Shown: positions 36,997 through 48,296, counted from the stretch's first letter. The stretch is DNA of 64,000 bases from Pseudomonadales bacterium (GCA_028285415.1 JANQPF010000008.1:169878-233877); one strand, 5' to 3'. Notes: generated from the sequence alone by a model not told the origin. Made by a program: numbers and translations.

Positions 36997-37817
36997 GATT
37001 TGATGCGCTGCCAGCTCGCCACGCGCGGATAGGCCACCGGCGCCAGGCGTCGGTTTTCCTTTTTACTCCGCCACTGGGGTTTCATGGCGCCAGCCTGTTT
37101 TACGGCTTCGACAATGAGGATCCCGCCGAACGGGATGTGGCGCCGATCGTGCTCGCGCGAGCACAGGCGTTCTGTCGCCAGGCGCGGCAGATCGATGCGC
37201 TGGGACAGGCGGGTCCAGGGCAGAGCATTGCCGCAGTAGAGCGGCGCACCCTGTATCTCCAATCCCAGCAGGGTCAGCCAGTCGAACAATCGCAACGGAT
37301 TGACCAGACGATGCCCGGAGAGGCTATCTGTAAAGTAACGCGCATAAATTCGTCGAAGTCCGACAAAACTGATGGGATTGAAGCCGCAGATGACCATTCG
37401 TCCGCCCGGTGCCAGCACGCGGGTCGTTTCTCTGAGCGCCACCCGCGGGTCCTGGACGCTTTCCAGCGCATGGTGCAGTAATACCGCATCCAGGCTCGAA
37501 GATTTGAAGGGCAGCGCCTCCAGACGGCTGGTCAGCGTGGGGAATTCCGCATCCGGCACACTGTCGAGCTGTTGCAGTCGCACCGCGTGGCGCACCATGC
37601 AGCGTTTGAGGCTGAGTGCGCTTTCGGCGTGCTCGCCCGCCCACAGCACGGAATCGCCGTGAAATCGCCTGATAAGCGGCCCGAGAACGCGTTTTTCGAT
37701 GTCCAGCACGTGCGCGCCCAGTGGACTCTGCCAGAGCGCGTCCGAGTTGATATCTACGTCACATTGGGGCTGCGGTTCGATTGCCAAAGTCAGCGCTTTC
37801 CGCCAAAGTGACGCCAA
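36993..37817 (-). CDS. Class I SAM-dependent methyltransferase
   Basis: About 274 residues. A Methyltransf_11-type core is seen in [29 protein letters not shown] (motif II/III region, about residues 100-128) and [20 protein letters not shown]. The usual glycine-rich motif I is degenerate (VLWAGEHAE). This is the yafS-like gene found next to rnhA in gammaproteobacteria; its substrate is unknown. The start is uncertain; a TTG at 37817 is chosen because the frame further upstream loses protein character and mltD begins divergently at 37955. Confidence 0.75.
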   Translation of the reverse strand: MASLWRKALTLAIEPQPQCDVDINSDALWQSPLGAHVLDIEKRVLGPLIRRFHGDSVLWAGEHAESALSLKRCMVRHAVRLQQLDSVPDAEFPTLTSRLEALPFKSSSLDAVLLHHALESVQDPRVALRETTRVLAPGGRMVICGFNPISFVGLRRIYARYFTDSLSGHRLVNPLRLFDWLTLLGLEIQGAPLYCGNALPWTRLSQRIDLPRLATERLCSREHDRRHIPFGGILIVEAVKQAGAMKPQWRSKKENRRLAPVAYPRVASWQRIKS

Positions 37818-37954
37818 TGTAAGCCAGCGTCGGACGAAGAGCAACTCGTAACGGCAAACTGGCGATAGTCGGCATCGGATAAGCCGACGACCAGTACGCA
37901 ACGTGTCCCTGGCGCTTTGCGGATGAACGAGTTTGGGTGAAGGACTGCTGTAAA

Positions 37955-39499
37955 ATGGACTGCAAACGATACCTTGCTGCGGCCGCGTTCGCGGTAACTC
38001 TGGCCGGATGTCAAAGCCCGCAGGTGACCCTGCCGACTCCCCCACCCGAACCACCGCAGCCGGTTGTCGCGGCCATTGCCATCGGCGATGCTCTGCCGGG
38101 CGCACAGGCGGCGCTGGCGGCCGTCTCACACGATGAAAGCGTTGTTCGGTCTCCCGCACCACCGCCGGTACCGGATCTCTGGCGCGACATGCGTCAGGCC
38201 ATGCACCTGCCGCTGCACCTCGATCAGAAACGCGTGCAGCAGGAGTTGCGCTGGCTCAAACGCCACCCGCACTACCTCACCCGGCTGCAGCCGCGGCTGC
38301 AGACCTATCTGCCGTACCTCTACACCCAGACACAGTTGCGCGGCATGCCGGCGGAGCTTGCGCTGCTGCCCATCGTCGAGAGCGCGCTCGACACTTTTGC
38401 GTTTTCCCACGGCGGTGCGGCCGGTCCATGGCAGTTCGTACGCGGCACCGCCCGCCAGTACGGACTCGACATGAACGACTGGTATGACGGTCGCCGCGAC
38501 ATTGTCGCATCGACCGATGCGGCACTGCGCTACCTGACCGACTTGAACAATCGTTTTGACGACTGGTACCTGGCCCTGGCGGGCTACAACGCGGGTCAGG
38601 GCAACGTCAACCGCGCGCTGCGCAAGAATCCTGGCGCCGGCTTTTTCGATCTGAGCCTGCCCCGCGAAACGCGCGCGTACGTTCCCCGCCTGCTGGCACT
38701 TGCCGCCATCATCAAAGATCCGGAAACGCACGGACTGAACCTTCCGGAGGTCGTTCCCGCAACCAGCTTCTACACGCTGAACGTTCACAGCCAGTTTCAG
38801 GTTGACAAGCTTGCAGACACGCTGGGCTTGAGTGCCGATGAGCTCTACAAGTTCAACCCCGCCCTGAATCAGTGGGCTACGCCACCGCGCGGGCCGCATC
38901 GTGTCATCGTTCCGGGCCACATGGATCCAGTCGCAGCGCAGGCCAGCATCGATGCCATTCCCGCCAACGCGCGGGTGGACTGGACACAGATTGTCGTGCG
39001 CGACGGCGATACTCTGAGCCAGATTGCACGGCGTCACGGCACCGACGTCACCTCCCTGCGTATCGCGAACCAGCTGCCGAACTCGCGCATCCGGGCGGGT
39101 AACAAGCTCCTGATACCGAAACACGCCCAAGCCCTGGCAAGCGCCCCGCGCTCAGCCAAAGGCAGCGTCACGTACGTCGTGAAGCCGGGTGATTCGCTGT
39201 GGACGATCGCGCAACAGCATAACGTCAACTTGACCAAGCTCATGCGCAACAACCATCTCGGGCCAAAAGATACGCTCGCCGTAGGGCACAAGCTGACAAT
39301 CCCAGGCACCGGCAGCAGCAAGCGCCAGGTGACCCGTAAGGTGCACTACAAGGTGCGCAAGGGTGATTCGCTATCGCGCATCGCCAGCAAATTCAACGTC
39401 AGCGTCGGCCAGATCTCCAACTGGAACAAGCTCGACTCGAAGCGGTATCTGCAGCCCGGGCAGGGCCTGCTGCTTTACGTCAACGTCGTAGGCGGCTAG
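37955..39499 (+). CDS. mltD: Membrane-bound lytic murein transglycosylase D with three LysM domains
   Basis: 514-residue lipoprotein. The signal sequence ends in lipobox LAGC with Cys19. The SLT domain (about 115-270) contains the catalytic Glu in LLPIVESALDTFA and the motifs AAGPWQFVRGTARQYG and ALAGYNAGQGNVNRA. Three LysM peptidoglycan-binding repeats follow (about 350-390, 410-455, 465-510). It cleaves glycan strands with 1,6-anhydro ends. GTG 37937 is an alternative start. The TAG stop shares the bases CTAG with the stop of convergent ppiD. Confidence 0.92.
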   Translation: MDCKRYLAAAAFAVTLAGCQSPQVTLPTPPPEPPQPVVAAIAIGDALPGAQAALAAVSHDESVVRSPAPPPVPDLWRDMRQAMHLPLHLDQKRVQQELRWLKRHPHYLTRLQPRLQTYLPYLYTQTQLRGMPAELALLPIVESALDTFAFSHGGAAGPWQFVRGTARQYGLDMNDWYDGRRDIVASTDAALRYLTDLNNRFDDWYLALAGYNAGQGNVNRALRKNPGAGFFDLSLPRETRAYVPRLLALAAIIKDPETHGLNLPEVVPATSFYTLNVHSQFQVDKLADTLGLSADELYKFNPALNQWATPPRGPHRVIVPGHMDPVAAQASIDAIPANARVDWTQIVVRDGDTLSQIARRHGTDVTSLRIANQLPNSRIRAGNKLLIPKHAQALASAPRSAKGSVTYVVKPGDSLWTIAQQHNVNLTKLMRNNHLGPKDTLAVGHKLTIPGTGSSKRQVTRKVHYKVRKGDSLSRIASKFNVSVGQISNWNKLDSKRYLQPGQGLLLYVNVVGG

Positions 39500-41412
39500 C
39501 CCGACTCGACAAACCGCTCTACGCCCACGCTTTCTTCCGCAGCCTCGAAAAGGCTCTGGAAATCAAGGCGTGACACGCGTCCCGAAGCCACTCGTCTGAG
39601 CTCCGCCAGGTCCGCATCCGTCGTGGTCGCCACGTCACCGGGCACAACGCGGGTTACGGTCACTATTGCCGCTCCGTCCGGCAGATCGGCAACACCAACC
39701 GCTTTCTCACCCGACGCCGGCCGTGGCAGGTCGAACGCCGCCGTCAGCACCGGCTGCGGTATGGCCGGGTTGCCACCGCGATTGGCAGCTTCGAACGTCT
39801 GCCACTCGCTGTCGTTTACCTCGGCCACGTCGACGGTGCTATCGCCGGCACGCAGTCGTTCGAGCGCTTCGGCCTGAGCAACATCTATGGCCGCCAGCGC
39901 TTTTTCGCGCTCAATCGCCGCGCGGATATCGTCGGCCACTTCTTCCAGCGGGATGGGTTCCGGAGGATACTGAGCGTCAACCCGCACGTACCCTACCTCA
40001 TCATCACCCAGCTCGATGGGATCGCTGTTGCGTCCATCGAGTACCTGAGCACTGAATACCGCATCAAGCGCCGCAGGTTGGTTCAGGAGCGCATCATCGC
40101 CGGGTGCGGCCTGGCTGATGCCGCTGACCTCGACGACCTCGAGGCCGGCTGCTGCCGCGCTGGCTTGCAGCGACGTCCGCTCGTCATAGACGCTACGTTC
40201 AAGGTCGAGCGCCGTTTTGTCGAAGAGGTCCGTCGCCCGAGTGCGCCGCACCTTGATCTCGAGCTCCCCGCGCTGACTGTCGAAGTCCGGGTACTCCGGG
40301 ATGACCACCTCGTCGAGGCGAATGAGGTGATAGCCGAACGCGGACAGTACCGGGGCTGACAGGTCGCCCGGGGATTCCAGTGCAAAGAGCGCCGCCTCAA
40401 ACGCGGGATCGAATACGTTTTTGCCGACCGGGCCCAGCGAGCCGCCATCCACCGCGGAGCCGGGGTCTTCGCTCAGCTCTTTGGCCAGATCCTCGAAATT
40501 CTCGCCGTCGTTCAGCCGGGTCTGGATCTCCGTGATGAGCGACAGCGCCTGCGCTTCGCTGCGGTCATCGTTGACCTGCACGAGAATGTGTGAGCTGTCG
40601 CGCTGTTCTTCCACAAGCGCAGCCTCACGTTCCACTGCGTAAAGCGATTGCATGTCTTCATCCGTTACCTCTATCGACGGATCGTTCAGCAGGTCATCGA
40701 TGCCGAGGCGCACGTAGCTGACGTCGACCTTGAGTGGCGTCATATACGCGCTCTGCTCCTCCTCGTAGCGCAGCGCCACTTCGTCGTCGGTGACCTCAAC
40801 GTCGGCCTTGAAGTTATCGATGGTCAGCGGCAGATAGGCGATATCACGCTGCTGATTGACCACCCGCACCAGCTCCGCCAGCTCCCAGTCGGTGAGCGTG
40901 CGGCTGTTGACAATGCCCTGCTGCAGCTGGCTCGAGCTCAACTCCTGGGTAATTTCGGCATGAAAACCTGCCGGGGTGTAGTTCATCATCTGCACGTGCT
41001 GACGGTAGAGCGCTTCGTCAAACACGCCATTCAACTGATACTGAGGAACGTCAAGAAGGGTCTGGTCGACCGTCTCTTTGGGTGTGACCACGCCCAGCTC
41101 CGCCGCCGTCTGGTACATGACCTGGCGTCGTATGAGCTGCTGCAGGGCACGCTCCTGCAGCTGCAACGGATCGAGCGTGTTGGCGTCGAACTCCGGCCCA
41201 AGCTGCGCAAGGATCCGGCGGCGCTCGCGTTCGGTTTCCATAGCGAGCACGTTCTCGGTAATCTCGTATTCACCCACCTTGGCAACGTCCGGATTACCGG
41301 CGAGGAAGAGGTTGGTGGCGCCAAATCCAAACAGCGTCAACACGAGGATGATGGCAACCACCAGCACCTTGAAGCCCGTGTTCTGGGTTTGGTCTCTCAA
41401 CTTCTGCAGCAT
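39496..41412 (-). CDS. ppiD: Periplasmic chaperone/peptidyl-prolyl isomerase PpiD
   Basis: 638 residues. An N-terminal transmembrane anchor (about 16-37, VLVVAIILVLTLFGFGATNL), a SurA-like chaperone region, and a parvulin domain at about 270-370 (SSHILVQVNDD to SAFGYHLIRLDEV). Length is close to E. coli PpiD (623). It binds nascent outer-membrane and periplasmic proteins at the SecYEG exit. Position downstream of hupB and lon is the conserved order, but a terminator separates it from hupB. Confidence 0.93.
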   Translation of the reverse strand: MLQKLRDQTQNTGFKVLVVAIILVLTLFGFGATNLFLAGNPDVAKVGEYEITENVLAMETERERRRILAQLGPEFDANTLDPLQLQERALQQLIRRQVMYQTAAELGVVTPKETVDQTLLDVPQYQLNGVFDEALYRQHVQMMNYTPAGFHAEITQELSSSQLQQGIVNSRTLTDWELAELVRVVNQQRDIAYLPLTIDNFKADVEVTDDEVALRYEEEQSAYMTPLKVDVSYVRLGIDDLLNDPSIEVTDEDMQSLYAVEREAALVEEQRDSSHILVQVNDDRSEAQALSLITEIQTRLNDGENFEDLAKELSEDPGSAVDGGSLGPVGKNVFDPAFEAALFALESPGDLSAPVLSAFGYHLIRLDEVVIPEYPDFDSQRGELEIKVRRTRATDLFDKTALDLERSVYDERTSLQASAAAAGLEVVEVSGISQAAPGDDALLNQPAALDAVFSAQVLDGRNSDPIELGDDEVGYVRVDAQYPPEPIPLEEVADDIRAAIEREKALAAIDVAQAEALERLRAGDSTVDVAEVNDSEWQTFEAANRGGNPAIPQPVLTAAFDLPRPASGEKAVGVADLPDGAAIVTVTRVVPGDVATTTDADLAELRRVASGRVSRLDFQSLFEAAEESVGVERFVESG

Positions 41413-41504
41413 CTGTCATCTCTACATCGGGCCATGATCTGAAGCGACGCGGTGGCCCTTGTCCGCGGCGGCGCCATTGTAGCTCAAGTTCAGGGGATGA
41501 GTCG

Positions 41505-41544
41505 GTACAAAGAAAAAGGGCGCGCCTCAACGGCTGCGCCCTTT
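41505..41544 (-). terminator. Intrinsic terminator of hupB
   Basis: On the minus strand a perfect 9-bp stem, AAAGGGCGC (41544-41536) with GCGCCCTTT (41523-41515) and a 12-nt loop, runs into TTTTTCTTT. It lies 58 bp after the hupB stop and before ppiD. A second short hairpin (GCGCAC-GCAAC-GTGCGC, 41570-41586) without a T-run precedes it. Confidence 0.88.
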
Positions 41545-41602
41545 AAACCTGTAAACCTGCGTCTGCTCAGCGCACGCAACGTGCGCAACGCGAAGTCCGG
41601 GT

Positions 41603-41875
41603 TTAGTTCAAGGCGTCCTTTAGCGCCTTGCCGGGTTTGAAAGCAGGAACTTTCGCCGCGGCGATCTGTATGGTCGCGCCGGTCTGGGGATTTCGACCGG
41701 TGCGCGCCGCACGCTCACGTACCAGAAAGGTACCGAAACCGACCAGTGAAACCGATTCGGCACTTTTTAATGAGTCTGTAATCGCGTCGATCGCAGCATC
41801 CAGTGCGCGACCTGCTGATGCCTTCGAAATATCCGACGCCTCAGCAATGCGGTCAATCAACTCTGCTTTATTCAC
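41603..41875 (-). CDS. hupB: Nucleoid protein HU-beta
   Basis: 90 residues, the standard HU length, from [21 protein letters not shown] to [12 protein letters not shown]. The DNA-bending arm contains the conserved [20 protein letters not shown] with the intercalating Pro. HU compacts DNA and assists replication and recombination. It follows lon, as in many gammaproteobacteria; the 207-bp lon-hupB gap probably contains its own promoter, though no clear motif was seen. Confidence 0.96.
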   Translation of the reverse strand: MNKAELIDRIAEASDISKASAGRALDAAIDAITDSLKSAESVSLVGFGTFLVRERAARTGRNPQTGATIQIAAAKVPAFKPGKALKDALN

Positions 41876-42082
41876 ATTTTGCCCCTCATGTGCACCGCCC
41901 TGACAAGTCGATTCACCAGTATCATGTTGTTGCTGTAATACACTGGCTCATCGAGGCCTGTTTGGAATACGGCTTGATTACTCTAGATTCCAATCCCTTG
42001 CGGGATGCGCAGGTTTATACCAACAGGTGTCAAGCCGCGCAAGCCTTGTGTGGCGCGGGTTTGCGGGCGATGCACACCCGGG

Positions 42083-44503
42083 TCAGTGAGGGTTGATAGG
42101 CGTCGAGGTACTTGTCACGGGTGCGTCGACCGAGGTATCGGTACCCTCTTCGGACGTGTCGTCATCCGCTTCGACCAGGCGCGGTTCAGGCATGCGCTCG
42201 AGGGCCAGTGCCAGCACCTCGTCCATCCACTTGACAGCGTGGATCTCGAGATTTTCCTTAACATTATCCGGGATCTCTTTGAGATCCTTTTCATTTTCGG
42301 CCGGAATGACAACATGTTTAATGCCGCCGCGATGAGCTGCCAGCAGCTTTTCTTTCAGCCCGCCGATCGGCAGAACCTGACCCCGCAAGGTAATTTCTCC
42401 CGTCATGGCAACGTCGGCGCGCACGGGTATCCCGGTCACCACGGACACCACCGCCGAGCACATGCCAATGCCCGCGCTGGGACCATCTTTTGGCGTAGCG
42501 CCTTCGGGTACGTGAATGTGCAGGTCGATCTTTTCGTGAAAATCTTTCGCCAGACCCAGTTCCGCCGAACGGCTGCGCACGAACGTGAGCGCAGCCTGAA
42601 TGGACTCCTGCATGACGTCACCCAGTGAGCCGGTTTTCGTCTGCCTGCCTTTGCCGGGCACCATGACCGCCTCAATGTTCAAGAGCTCGCCGCCCGCCTG
42701 AGTCCAGGCAAGACCGGTGACGATACCCACCTGGTTCTCTTCTTCGGCGAGACCGTAGCTGAAGCGGCGCACGCCGCTGTAGTCGGCAAGATCATCCGCA
42801 TCGATGACCACCGGCATCTCAGCCTCGGCAAGCGCCAGCGATTTCACGACCTTGCGGGCAAGTTTCGCGACTTCCCGCTCGAGGCCGCGTACCCCTGCCT
42901 CTTTCGTGTAGTAACGCACGAGATCCAGGAGCGCCGCGTCGGTGACTTCCAGCTCCCCCGCCTTCAAACCGTTGGCTTTGGTCTGCTTGGGCACAAGGTA
43001 GCGCCGCGCAATGTTGAGTTTTTCATCCTCCGTATACCCGGGAAGGCGAATGACCTCCATGCGGTCGAGGAGCGGCGCGGGAATGTTCATCGAATTGGAG
43101 GTGCAGATGAAAAAGACCTTCGAGAGGTCGTAGTCCACCTCGAGATAATGATCGTTGAACGTGTTGTTCTGCTCCGGATCCAGGACCTCGAGAAGCGCGC
43201 TTGCCGGATCGCCGCGCACGTCCATGCCCATCTTGTCGATCTCATCGAGCAGGAAAAGCGGATTGGAAACACCCGCTTTGGACATTTTCTGCACGACTTT
43301 GCCGGGCATGGAGCCGATGTACGTGCGCCGGTGGCCGCGGATCTCAGCTTCGTCACGTACGCCGCCGAGCGCCATGCGCACGAACTTGCGGTTGGTGGCG
43401 CGGGCGATGCTCTCTCCCAGGCTCGTTTTACCTACCCCGGGCGGTCCGACAAGACAGAGCACAGGGCCTTTCATACGCGACACGCGATTCTGCACAGCCA
43501 GGTATTCGATGATACGGTCTTTGACTTCTTCCAGGCCGTAGTGATCCTCGTCGAGAATCTTCTGCGCGGTGGCAAGGTCCTTGCGCACGCGGCTCTTCTT
43601 CTTCCACGGTACGCTCACGATCCAGTCGAGATAGCTGCGCACCACCGTCGCTTCAGCCGACATGGGCGCCATGTGCTTGAGCTTGTTGAGCTCCGCCTCC
43701 GCCTTGTCTTTCGCCTCGCGGTGCATGCCCGACTCTTCAATTTTACGCGCGAGCTCTTCCACCTCACCCTGCTCATGCTCACCCATTTCTTTCTGGATGG
43801 CCTTCATCTGCTCATTGAGGTAGTACTCGCGCTGGCTCTGCTCCATCTGTTTCTTCACACGCCCGCGAATACGTTTTTCCATCTCGAGCACGTCAATTTC
43901 CGCGTCCATGAGCTCGAGCAGCAGATCCATGCGCTCTTTGAGACCCACCGCCTCGAGAATCGCCTGCTTGTCTTCGATGTTGAGTGTCATCTGCGCAGCA
44001 ATGGTGTCGACGAGCCGCGTAGGATCATCGATGCTCGAGAGCGACGAGAGCACCTCCTGGGGCACTTTCTTGCTGGCCTGCACGTACTGCTCGAACTGAC
44101 CAAGGAGCGTTCGTGCGAGCGCATCACCCTCGCGGGGATCTATTTCAGGCTCGGCGTAGAGCGTCGCGTCTGCCCGGATGTACTCGCTGTCTACTTCGAG
44201 CGTAGCCACCGCCGCCCGTTGACCGCCTTCCACCAGCACTTTCACGGTGCCATCGGGAAGTTTCAGAAGCTGCAGAATCGTGGCAACCGTGCCGAGGTCA
44301 AAGAGATCCCCAACCCCGGGGTTTTCGTTGTCCGGGTCGCGCTTGGCAAGGAGGAGAATCTGTTTGTCGTCGCTCATCGCGGCGTCTAGCGCGCGGATGG
44401 AGCTTTCCGTACCGACAAAGAGCGGGTGCACGCCGTGCGGATACACCACCATGTCGCGCAGCGGTAATACCGGGATATTTTCGATCAGCGCGGAATCAGC
44501 CAC
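42083..44503 (-). CDS. lon: ATP-dependent protease Lon
   Basis: 806 residues. N-terminal LAN substrate-binding domain (about 10-200), coiled-coil region (about 210-300), AAA+ module with Walker A GPPGVGKT and Walker [13 protein letters not shown], and the protease domain with catalytic Ser in [11 protein letters not shown] and catalytic Lys in [15 protein letters not shown]. Length matches E. coli Lon (784). The final ~25 residues form a Thr/Ser/Asp-rich tail. It lies 57 bp downstream of clpX. Confidence 0.97.
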   Translation of the reverse strand: MADSALIENIPVLPLRDMVVYPHGVHPLFVGTESSIRALDAAMSDDKQILLLAKRDPDNENPGVGDLFDLGTVATILQLLKLPDGTVKVLVEGGQRAAVATLEVDSEYIRADATLYAEPEIDPREGDALARTLLGQFEQYVQASKKVPQEVLSSLSSIDDPTRLVDTIAAQMTLNIEDKQAILEAVGLKERMDLLLELMDAEIDVLEMEKRIRGRVKKQMEQSQREYYLNEQMKAIQKEMGEHEQGEVEELARKIEESGMHREAKDKAEAELNKLKHMAPMSAEATVVRSYLDWIVSVPWKKKSRVRKDLATAQKILDEDHYGLEEVKDRIIEYLAVQNRVSRMKGPVLCLVGPPGVGKTSLGESIARATNRKFVRMALGGVRDEAEIRGHRRTYIGSMPGKVVQKMSKAGVSNPLFLLDEIDKMGMDVRGDPASALLEVLDPEQNNTFNDHYLEVDYDLSKVFFICTSNSMNIPAPLLDRMEVIRLPGYTEDEKLNIARRYLVPKQTKANGLKAGELEVTDAALLDLVRYYTKEAGVRGLEREVAKLARKVVKSLALAEAEMPVVIDADDLADYSGVRRFSYGLAEEENQVGIVTGLAWTQAGGELLNIEAVMVPGKGRQTKTGSLGDVMQESIQAALTFVRSRSAELGLAKDFHEKIDLHIHVPEGATPKDGPSAGIGMCSAVVSVVTGIPVRADVAMTGEITLRGQVLPIGGLKEKLLAAHRGGIKHVVIPAENEKDLKEIPDNVKENLEIHAVKWMDEVLALALERMPEPRLVEADDDTSEEGTDTSVDAPVTSTSTPINPH

Positions 44504-44560
44504 GTCACTGTTGCCCCGTGCAAATGGATAGGAACACCGCGGATACGCCGCGGCGGGCGG

Positions 44561-45841
44561 CTACTCTTCCGGTGCCGCTTTGGCCTGATCGACGTTTTCG
44601 TAGATCAGCATGGGATCGCTCTCGCCTTTGATGACACTCTCGTCAATCACCACCTTGCTGACAGACTCAGACGACGGCAGGTCGTACATGGTGTCGAGCA
44701 GCACAGCCTCCAATATAGAGCGTAGTCCACGTGCACCGGTTTTGCGTTCCATGGCCTTGTCGGCGATGGCGCGGAGGGCATCTTCGCGGAAATCGACTTC
44801 GACATCTTCCATGTCGAAGAGCTTCGCGTACTGTTTGGTGAGCGAGTTTTTGGGCTCAGTCAGAATGCGGATCAACGCATCGGCATCGAGCTCTTCGAGC
44901 GTGGCAACCACCGGCAGGCGGCCGACAAACTCGGGAATCAGCCCGTAGCGGATGAGATCCTCGGGCTCAACGCCGCGCAGCGTTTCGCCGATGCTCTTGC
45001 GGTCGGCGTCACCCTTGACCTCAGCGCCGAAGCCGATACCGGACTTGTCCGAGCGGTCCATGATGACCTTGTCGAGACCGGCAAACGCGCCGCCACAGAT
45101 GAAGAGGATGTTTGAGGTGTCGACCTGCAGGAATTCCTGTTGCGGGTGTTTGCGTCCACCCTGCGGCGGCACGGAAGCCACCGTGCCTTCGATGAGCTTC
45201 AGAAGCGCCTGCTGTACCCCTTCACCCGACACGTCCCGCGTGATCGAGGGGTTGTCGGATTTGCGTGAAATCTTGTCGATTTCGTCGATGTAGACGATCC
45301 CCACCTGGGCGCGATCGACATCGTAGTCACACTTCTGCAGGAGTTTCTGGATGATGTTCTCGACGTCTTCGCCGACGTAGCCCGCTTCGGTGAGGGTGGT
45401 CGCGTCCGCGATCGTGAACGGAACGTCGAGCAGACGCGCGAGCGTCTCGGCAAGCAGCGTCTTGCCGCTGCCCGTGGGGCCGATCAGCAGAATGTTGGAC
45501 TTCGAGAGCTCTACTTCGTCTTTCTTGCCGTTGTAGTTGAGCCGCTTGTAGTGGTTGTAGACGGCTACGCTCAGGACTTTCTTGGCGTGTTCCTGACCAA
45601 TGACGTACTGGTCGAGGATGGTCTTGATTTCCTGCGGCACCGGCAGCTTGCTCGCCTCGCCGGTCTGCGTGGCTTCAGAGACTTCTTCGCGAATGATGTC
45701 GTTGCAGAGCTCGACACACTCGTCGCAGATGAATACGGACGGGCCAGCGATCAGTTTGCGTACCTCGTGCTGACTCTTGCCACAGAACGAGCAATACAGC
45801 AGTTTGCCTGAATCGTCGCCTTTGCCACTATCGTCGGACAT
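44561..45841 (-). CDS. clpX: ATP-dependent Clp protease ATP-binding subunit ClpX
   Basis: 426-residue AAA+ unfoldase (E. coli 424). N-terminal C4 zinc domain ([12 protein letters not shown] and [10 protein letters not shown]), Walker A GPTGSGKT, Walker [10 protein letters not shown], pore loop EAGYVGEDV and ClpP-binding loop in SGIGFGAEV. It unfolds SsrA-tagged and other substrates for ClpP. clpP lies 274 bp upstream on the same strand; this wide gap suggests clpX has its own promoter. Confidence 0.97.
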   Translation of the reverse strand: MSDDSGKGDDSGKLLYCSFCGKSQHEVRKLIAGPSVFICDECVELCNDIIREEVSEATQTGEASKLPVPQEIKTILDQYVIGQEHAKKVLSVAVYNHYKRLNYNGKKDEVELSKSNILLIGPTGSGKTLLAETLARLLDVPFTIADATTLTEAGYVGEDVENIIQKLLQKCDYDVDRAQVGIVYIDEIDKISRKSDNPSITRDVSGEGVQQALLKLIEGTVASVPPQGGRKHPQQEFLQVDTSNILFICGGAFAGLDKVIMDRSDKSGIGFGAEVKGDADRKSIGETLRGVEPEDLIRYGLIPEFVGRLPVVATLEELDADALIRILTEPKNSLTKQYAKLFDMEDVEVDFREDALRAIADKAMERKTGARGLRSILEAVLLDTMYDLPSSESVSKVVIDESVIKGESDPMLIYENVDQAKAAPEE

Positions 45842-46115
45842 ATGTTCCTTCCGTTAAACGGTCTCTTCTAAACGCTCTATCGGGTCTTTCCGCTGACTGT
45901 CTCGTGGTGCAGCCGGATTCGCCGTGTTGTCTTTCCTGGATAGGAAATTTAATTGTCGATTTTCGCGACAACCCTCGCAAGCGGAGGTTTCGCCGCCATG
46001 AACTCGCGCAGATTATACATTGCGGGCTACTGCGGAGTAATGCAACCCCGCAGTGTAAACAGTTTGACGCGCCGGGCCGCGAGCCATTCTGCGTTTTTAC
46101 ATGATCCGCAAAAAA

Positions 46116-46763
46116 CTAGTCGTCGTTTTGTGATAGCGGTTGACGCGCCTGCTGCACCTTGTCGATGAGGCCATATTCGAGCGCCTGATCCGGGCTCATC
46201 CAGAAATCGCGATCGGTGTCTTTGGCCACCGTCTCGACGCTCTGACCCGTGTGATCGGCAATGAGCTTGTTCAGGCGTTCACGCATGAGCAGGATCTCCT
46301 GCGCCTGAATCTCGATGTCCGCCGCAACGCCGCGGGAGCCGCCGCTCGGCTGATGCAGCATCATGCGGGAATTCGGCAAGGCGATGCGCTTACCCGGGTG
46401 ACCAGCCGCCAGCAGGAACGCGCCCATGCTTGCCGCCTGCCCGACACAGAGGGTGGCGACATTCGGTCGGATGAACTGCATCGTGTCGTAGATCGACATG
46501 CCCGCCGTGACCGACCCGCCTGGTGAGTTGATGTAAAGGTTGATGTCTTTGTCCGGATTTTCCGACTCGAGAAAGAGGAGCTGGGCAACAATCAGGTTGG
46601 CCATGTGATCTTCGACCGGGCCGACCAGGAACACGATCCGGTCTTTCAAGAGTCGCGAATAGATGTCGTACGCACGCTCTCCCCGGGCGGACTGCTCGAC
46701 GACCATCGGCACCATGCCGAGGTTCTGCATCGGGGGAACGTGTCTGTCGCGAATGTCTGTCAT
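46116..46763 (-). CDS. clpP: ATP-dependent Clp protease proteolytic subunit ClpP
   Basis: 215-residue serine peptidase. The triad is Ser112 (GQAASMGAF), His137 (MMLHQPSGG) and Asp186. An ATG 12 bp further upstream (46775) is rejected because its GGAG is placed as the ribosome site of the ATG at 46763. ClpP forms the tetradecamer served by ClpA and ClpX, both encoded in this window. 42 bp downstream of tig; tig-clpP is the conserved order. Confidence 0.96.
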   Translation of the reverse strand: MTDIRDRHVPPMQNLGMVPMVVEQSARGERAYDIYSRLLKDRIVFLVGPVEDHMANLIVAQLLFLESENPDKDINLYINSPGGSVTAGMSIYDTMQFIRPNVATLCVGQAASMGAFLLAAGHPGKRIALPNSRMMLHQPSGGSRGVAADIEIQAQEILLMRERLNKLIADHTGQSVETVAKDTDRDFWMSPDQALEYGLIDKVQQARQPLSQNDD

Positions 46764-46805
46764 GTAAGTCTCCATGCCGCCCGCGATGCGGGCATTGCGT
46801 GCTGT

Positions 46806-48233
46806 CTATCCGTCTTTGTGTTCGTCTTTGGCGGCGTCTTCCGCTGCCGCGGCTTCGTCAGCCGCAGCCTCGTCTGCCGCGGCGCTGCTTTCCGCATCTT
46901 CCGCGTCCGCCTGCGCGGCCGCAATGTCGGCCATGATCTTCCCGGCCAGAACGTCATCATAGTTCGAATCGACCGTTTCGACCTGCGCTTGACTGATTAT
47001 GTGGTCAACCACCTGCTCTTCAAGGACCCCCATCTCAATGTTCTGCAATTGCTCGGGGTTCGAGCGGTACCACGCGACCACCTGCTCAGGCTCACCGTAT
47101 TGTGCGGCAATTTCCTCGAGACGCGTGTCCAACAATGCCTGATCCACTTCCAGCGATTGATTGCTGATGATTTCGTTGACGACCAGTCCCACTTTCACGC
47201 GCTGCTCCGCCTGGTCGTGGAAGAGCTCATCCGGCAGATCGGGTTTCTGGGCTGTGCCACCCATCTGGAATTGGCTGAGCATCTGATCTTTCAAAACATG
47301 GATCTCCCGATGCACGACCGCATGCGGGACGGGAAACTCATGTAATTTCCCTAATTCATCCATAACTTGCTGTTTTACTTGATTTTTCACGGCAGCATCC
47401 AGCTCGCGCTGCATGTTGTCGCGGACTTCGGTGCGGAACGCTTCCTCACCGCCCTCTTCCACGCCGAAACCTTGGAAAAACTCGTCATCGAGCTCGGGCA
47501 GTCTGGCTTCGCTCACTTCTTTCACCGTCACGCTGAACTGCACGGTTTGACCCTTGAGCTCCTCCGCGCGGTAATCCTCCGGGAAGGTCGCGTCGAAGGT
47601 TACGGTTTCGCCAGGCCCCGCGCCGCGCACGCCGGTGTCGAAGTCTTCGATCATCTGGCCCTGGCCGACGGTAAACTCGACGTCCTCCCCGGCGGTACCT
47701 TCCACCGGCTCGCCGTCTTTCGTGGCGCTGAAGTCGGCCTTGACCTTGTCACCGTCTGCGGCTGCCCGCTCGACCGGCTCGAACGTCTGACGCTGCTCAC
47801 GCAGGCGCGTCACCATGTTGTCGAGATCCTCGTCGGTAATCTCCGCCTGCGGCTGCTTCACGCTCACTCTGGCGAGATCACAGACGTCCACGCTCGGATA
47901 CACCTCGAACGTGGCGGTGAATTCGAAATCGATACCCGGGCCCATCTTCACGACTTCGAGGTTCGGCTGACCCGCAGGATTCAGCTCCTCCTGCTGAACG
48001 GCAGTGAAGAAACTCGACTGCATGAGCTCACCCGCTACCTCCGCGCGCACGGCCTGTCCGTAGCGACGCCGAACTTCCTTCAGCGGAACCTTGCCGGGCC
48101 GATAGCCGGGAATGCGCACCTTGTCGCGGGCGTCTTCCAGACGCTCGGTGATCTGGGTTTCAAAATCTTCGCTGGGCAAAGCGATAGTGAGACGGCGCTC
48201 CAGGCCCGTCATGGTTTCAATCGATACGTTCAT
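46806..48233 (-). CDS. tig: Trigger factor
   Basis: 475-residue ribosome-bound chaperone. N-terminal ribosome-binding domain with the signature GYRPGKVPLKEVRRRYG (about residues 44-60), FKBP-type PPIase domain (about 150-240; VKADFSATKDGEPVEG) and a helical C-terminal chaperone domain. E. coli trigger factor has 432 residues; the extra ~40 residues are a C-terminal Ala/Glu/Asp low-complexity tail (about 435-475). The start is the ATG at 48233 (MNVSIETMTG). tRNA-His lies directly upstream and may be cotranscribed. Confidence 0.96.
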   Translation of the reverse strand: MNVSIETMTGLERRLTIALPSEDFETQITERLEDARDKVRIPGYRPGKVPLKEVRRRYGQAVRAEVAGELMQSSFFTAVQQEELNPAGQPNLEVVKMGPGIDFEFTATFEVYPSVDVCDLARVSVKQPQAEITDEDLDNMVTRLREQRQTFEPVERAAADGDKVKADFSATKDGEPVEGTAGEDVEFTVGQGQMIEDFDTGVRGAGPGETVTFDATFPEDYRAEELKGQTVQFSVTVKEVSEARLPELDDEFFQGFGVEEGGEEAFRTEVRDNMQRELDAAVKNQVKQQVMDELGKLHEFPVPHAVVHREIHVLKDQMLSQFQMGGTAQKPDLPDELFHDQAEQRVKVGLVVNEIISNQSLEVDQALLDTRLEEIAAQYGEPEQVVAWYRSNPEQLQNIEMGVLEEQVVDHIISQAQVETVDSNYDDVLAGKIMADIAAAQADAEDAESSAAADEAAADEAAAAEDAAKDEHKDG

Positions 48234-48296
48234 TAGGTTTAGATTCGCAGCTTTCGATTCGAACAGTTTGCGCCTGCACACAGGCACTCAAGGAAA

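Noticed and set aside
43148..44389. 413-codon open frame antisense to lon
   Set aside because: Shadow of lon; Arg/His/Leu-rich translation without a family pattern.
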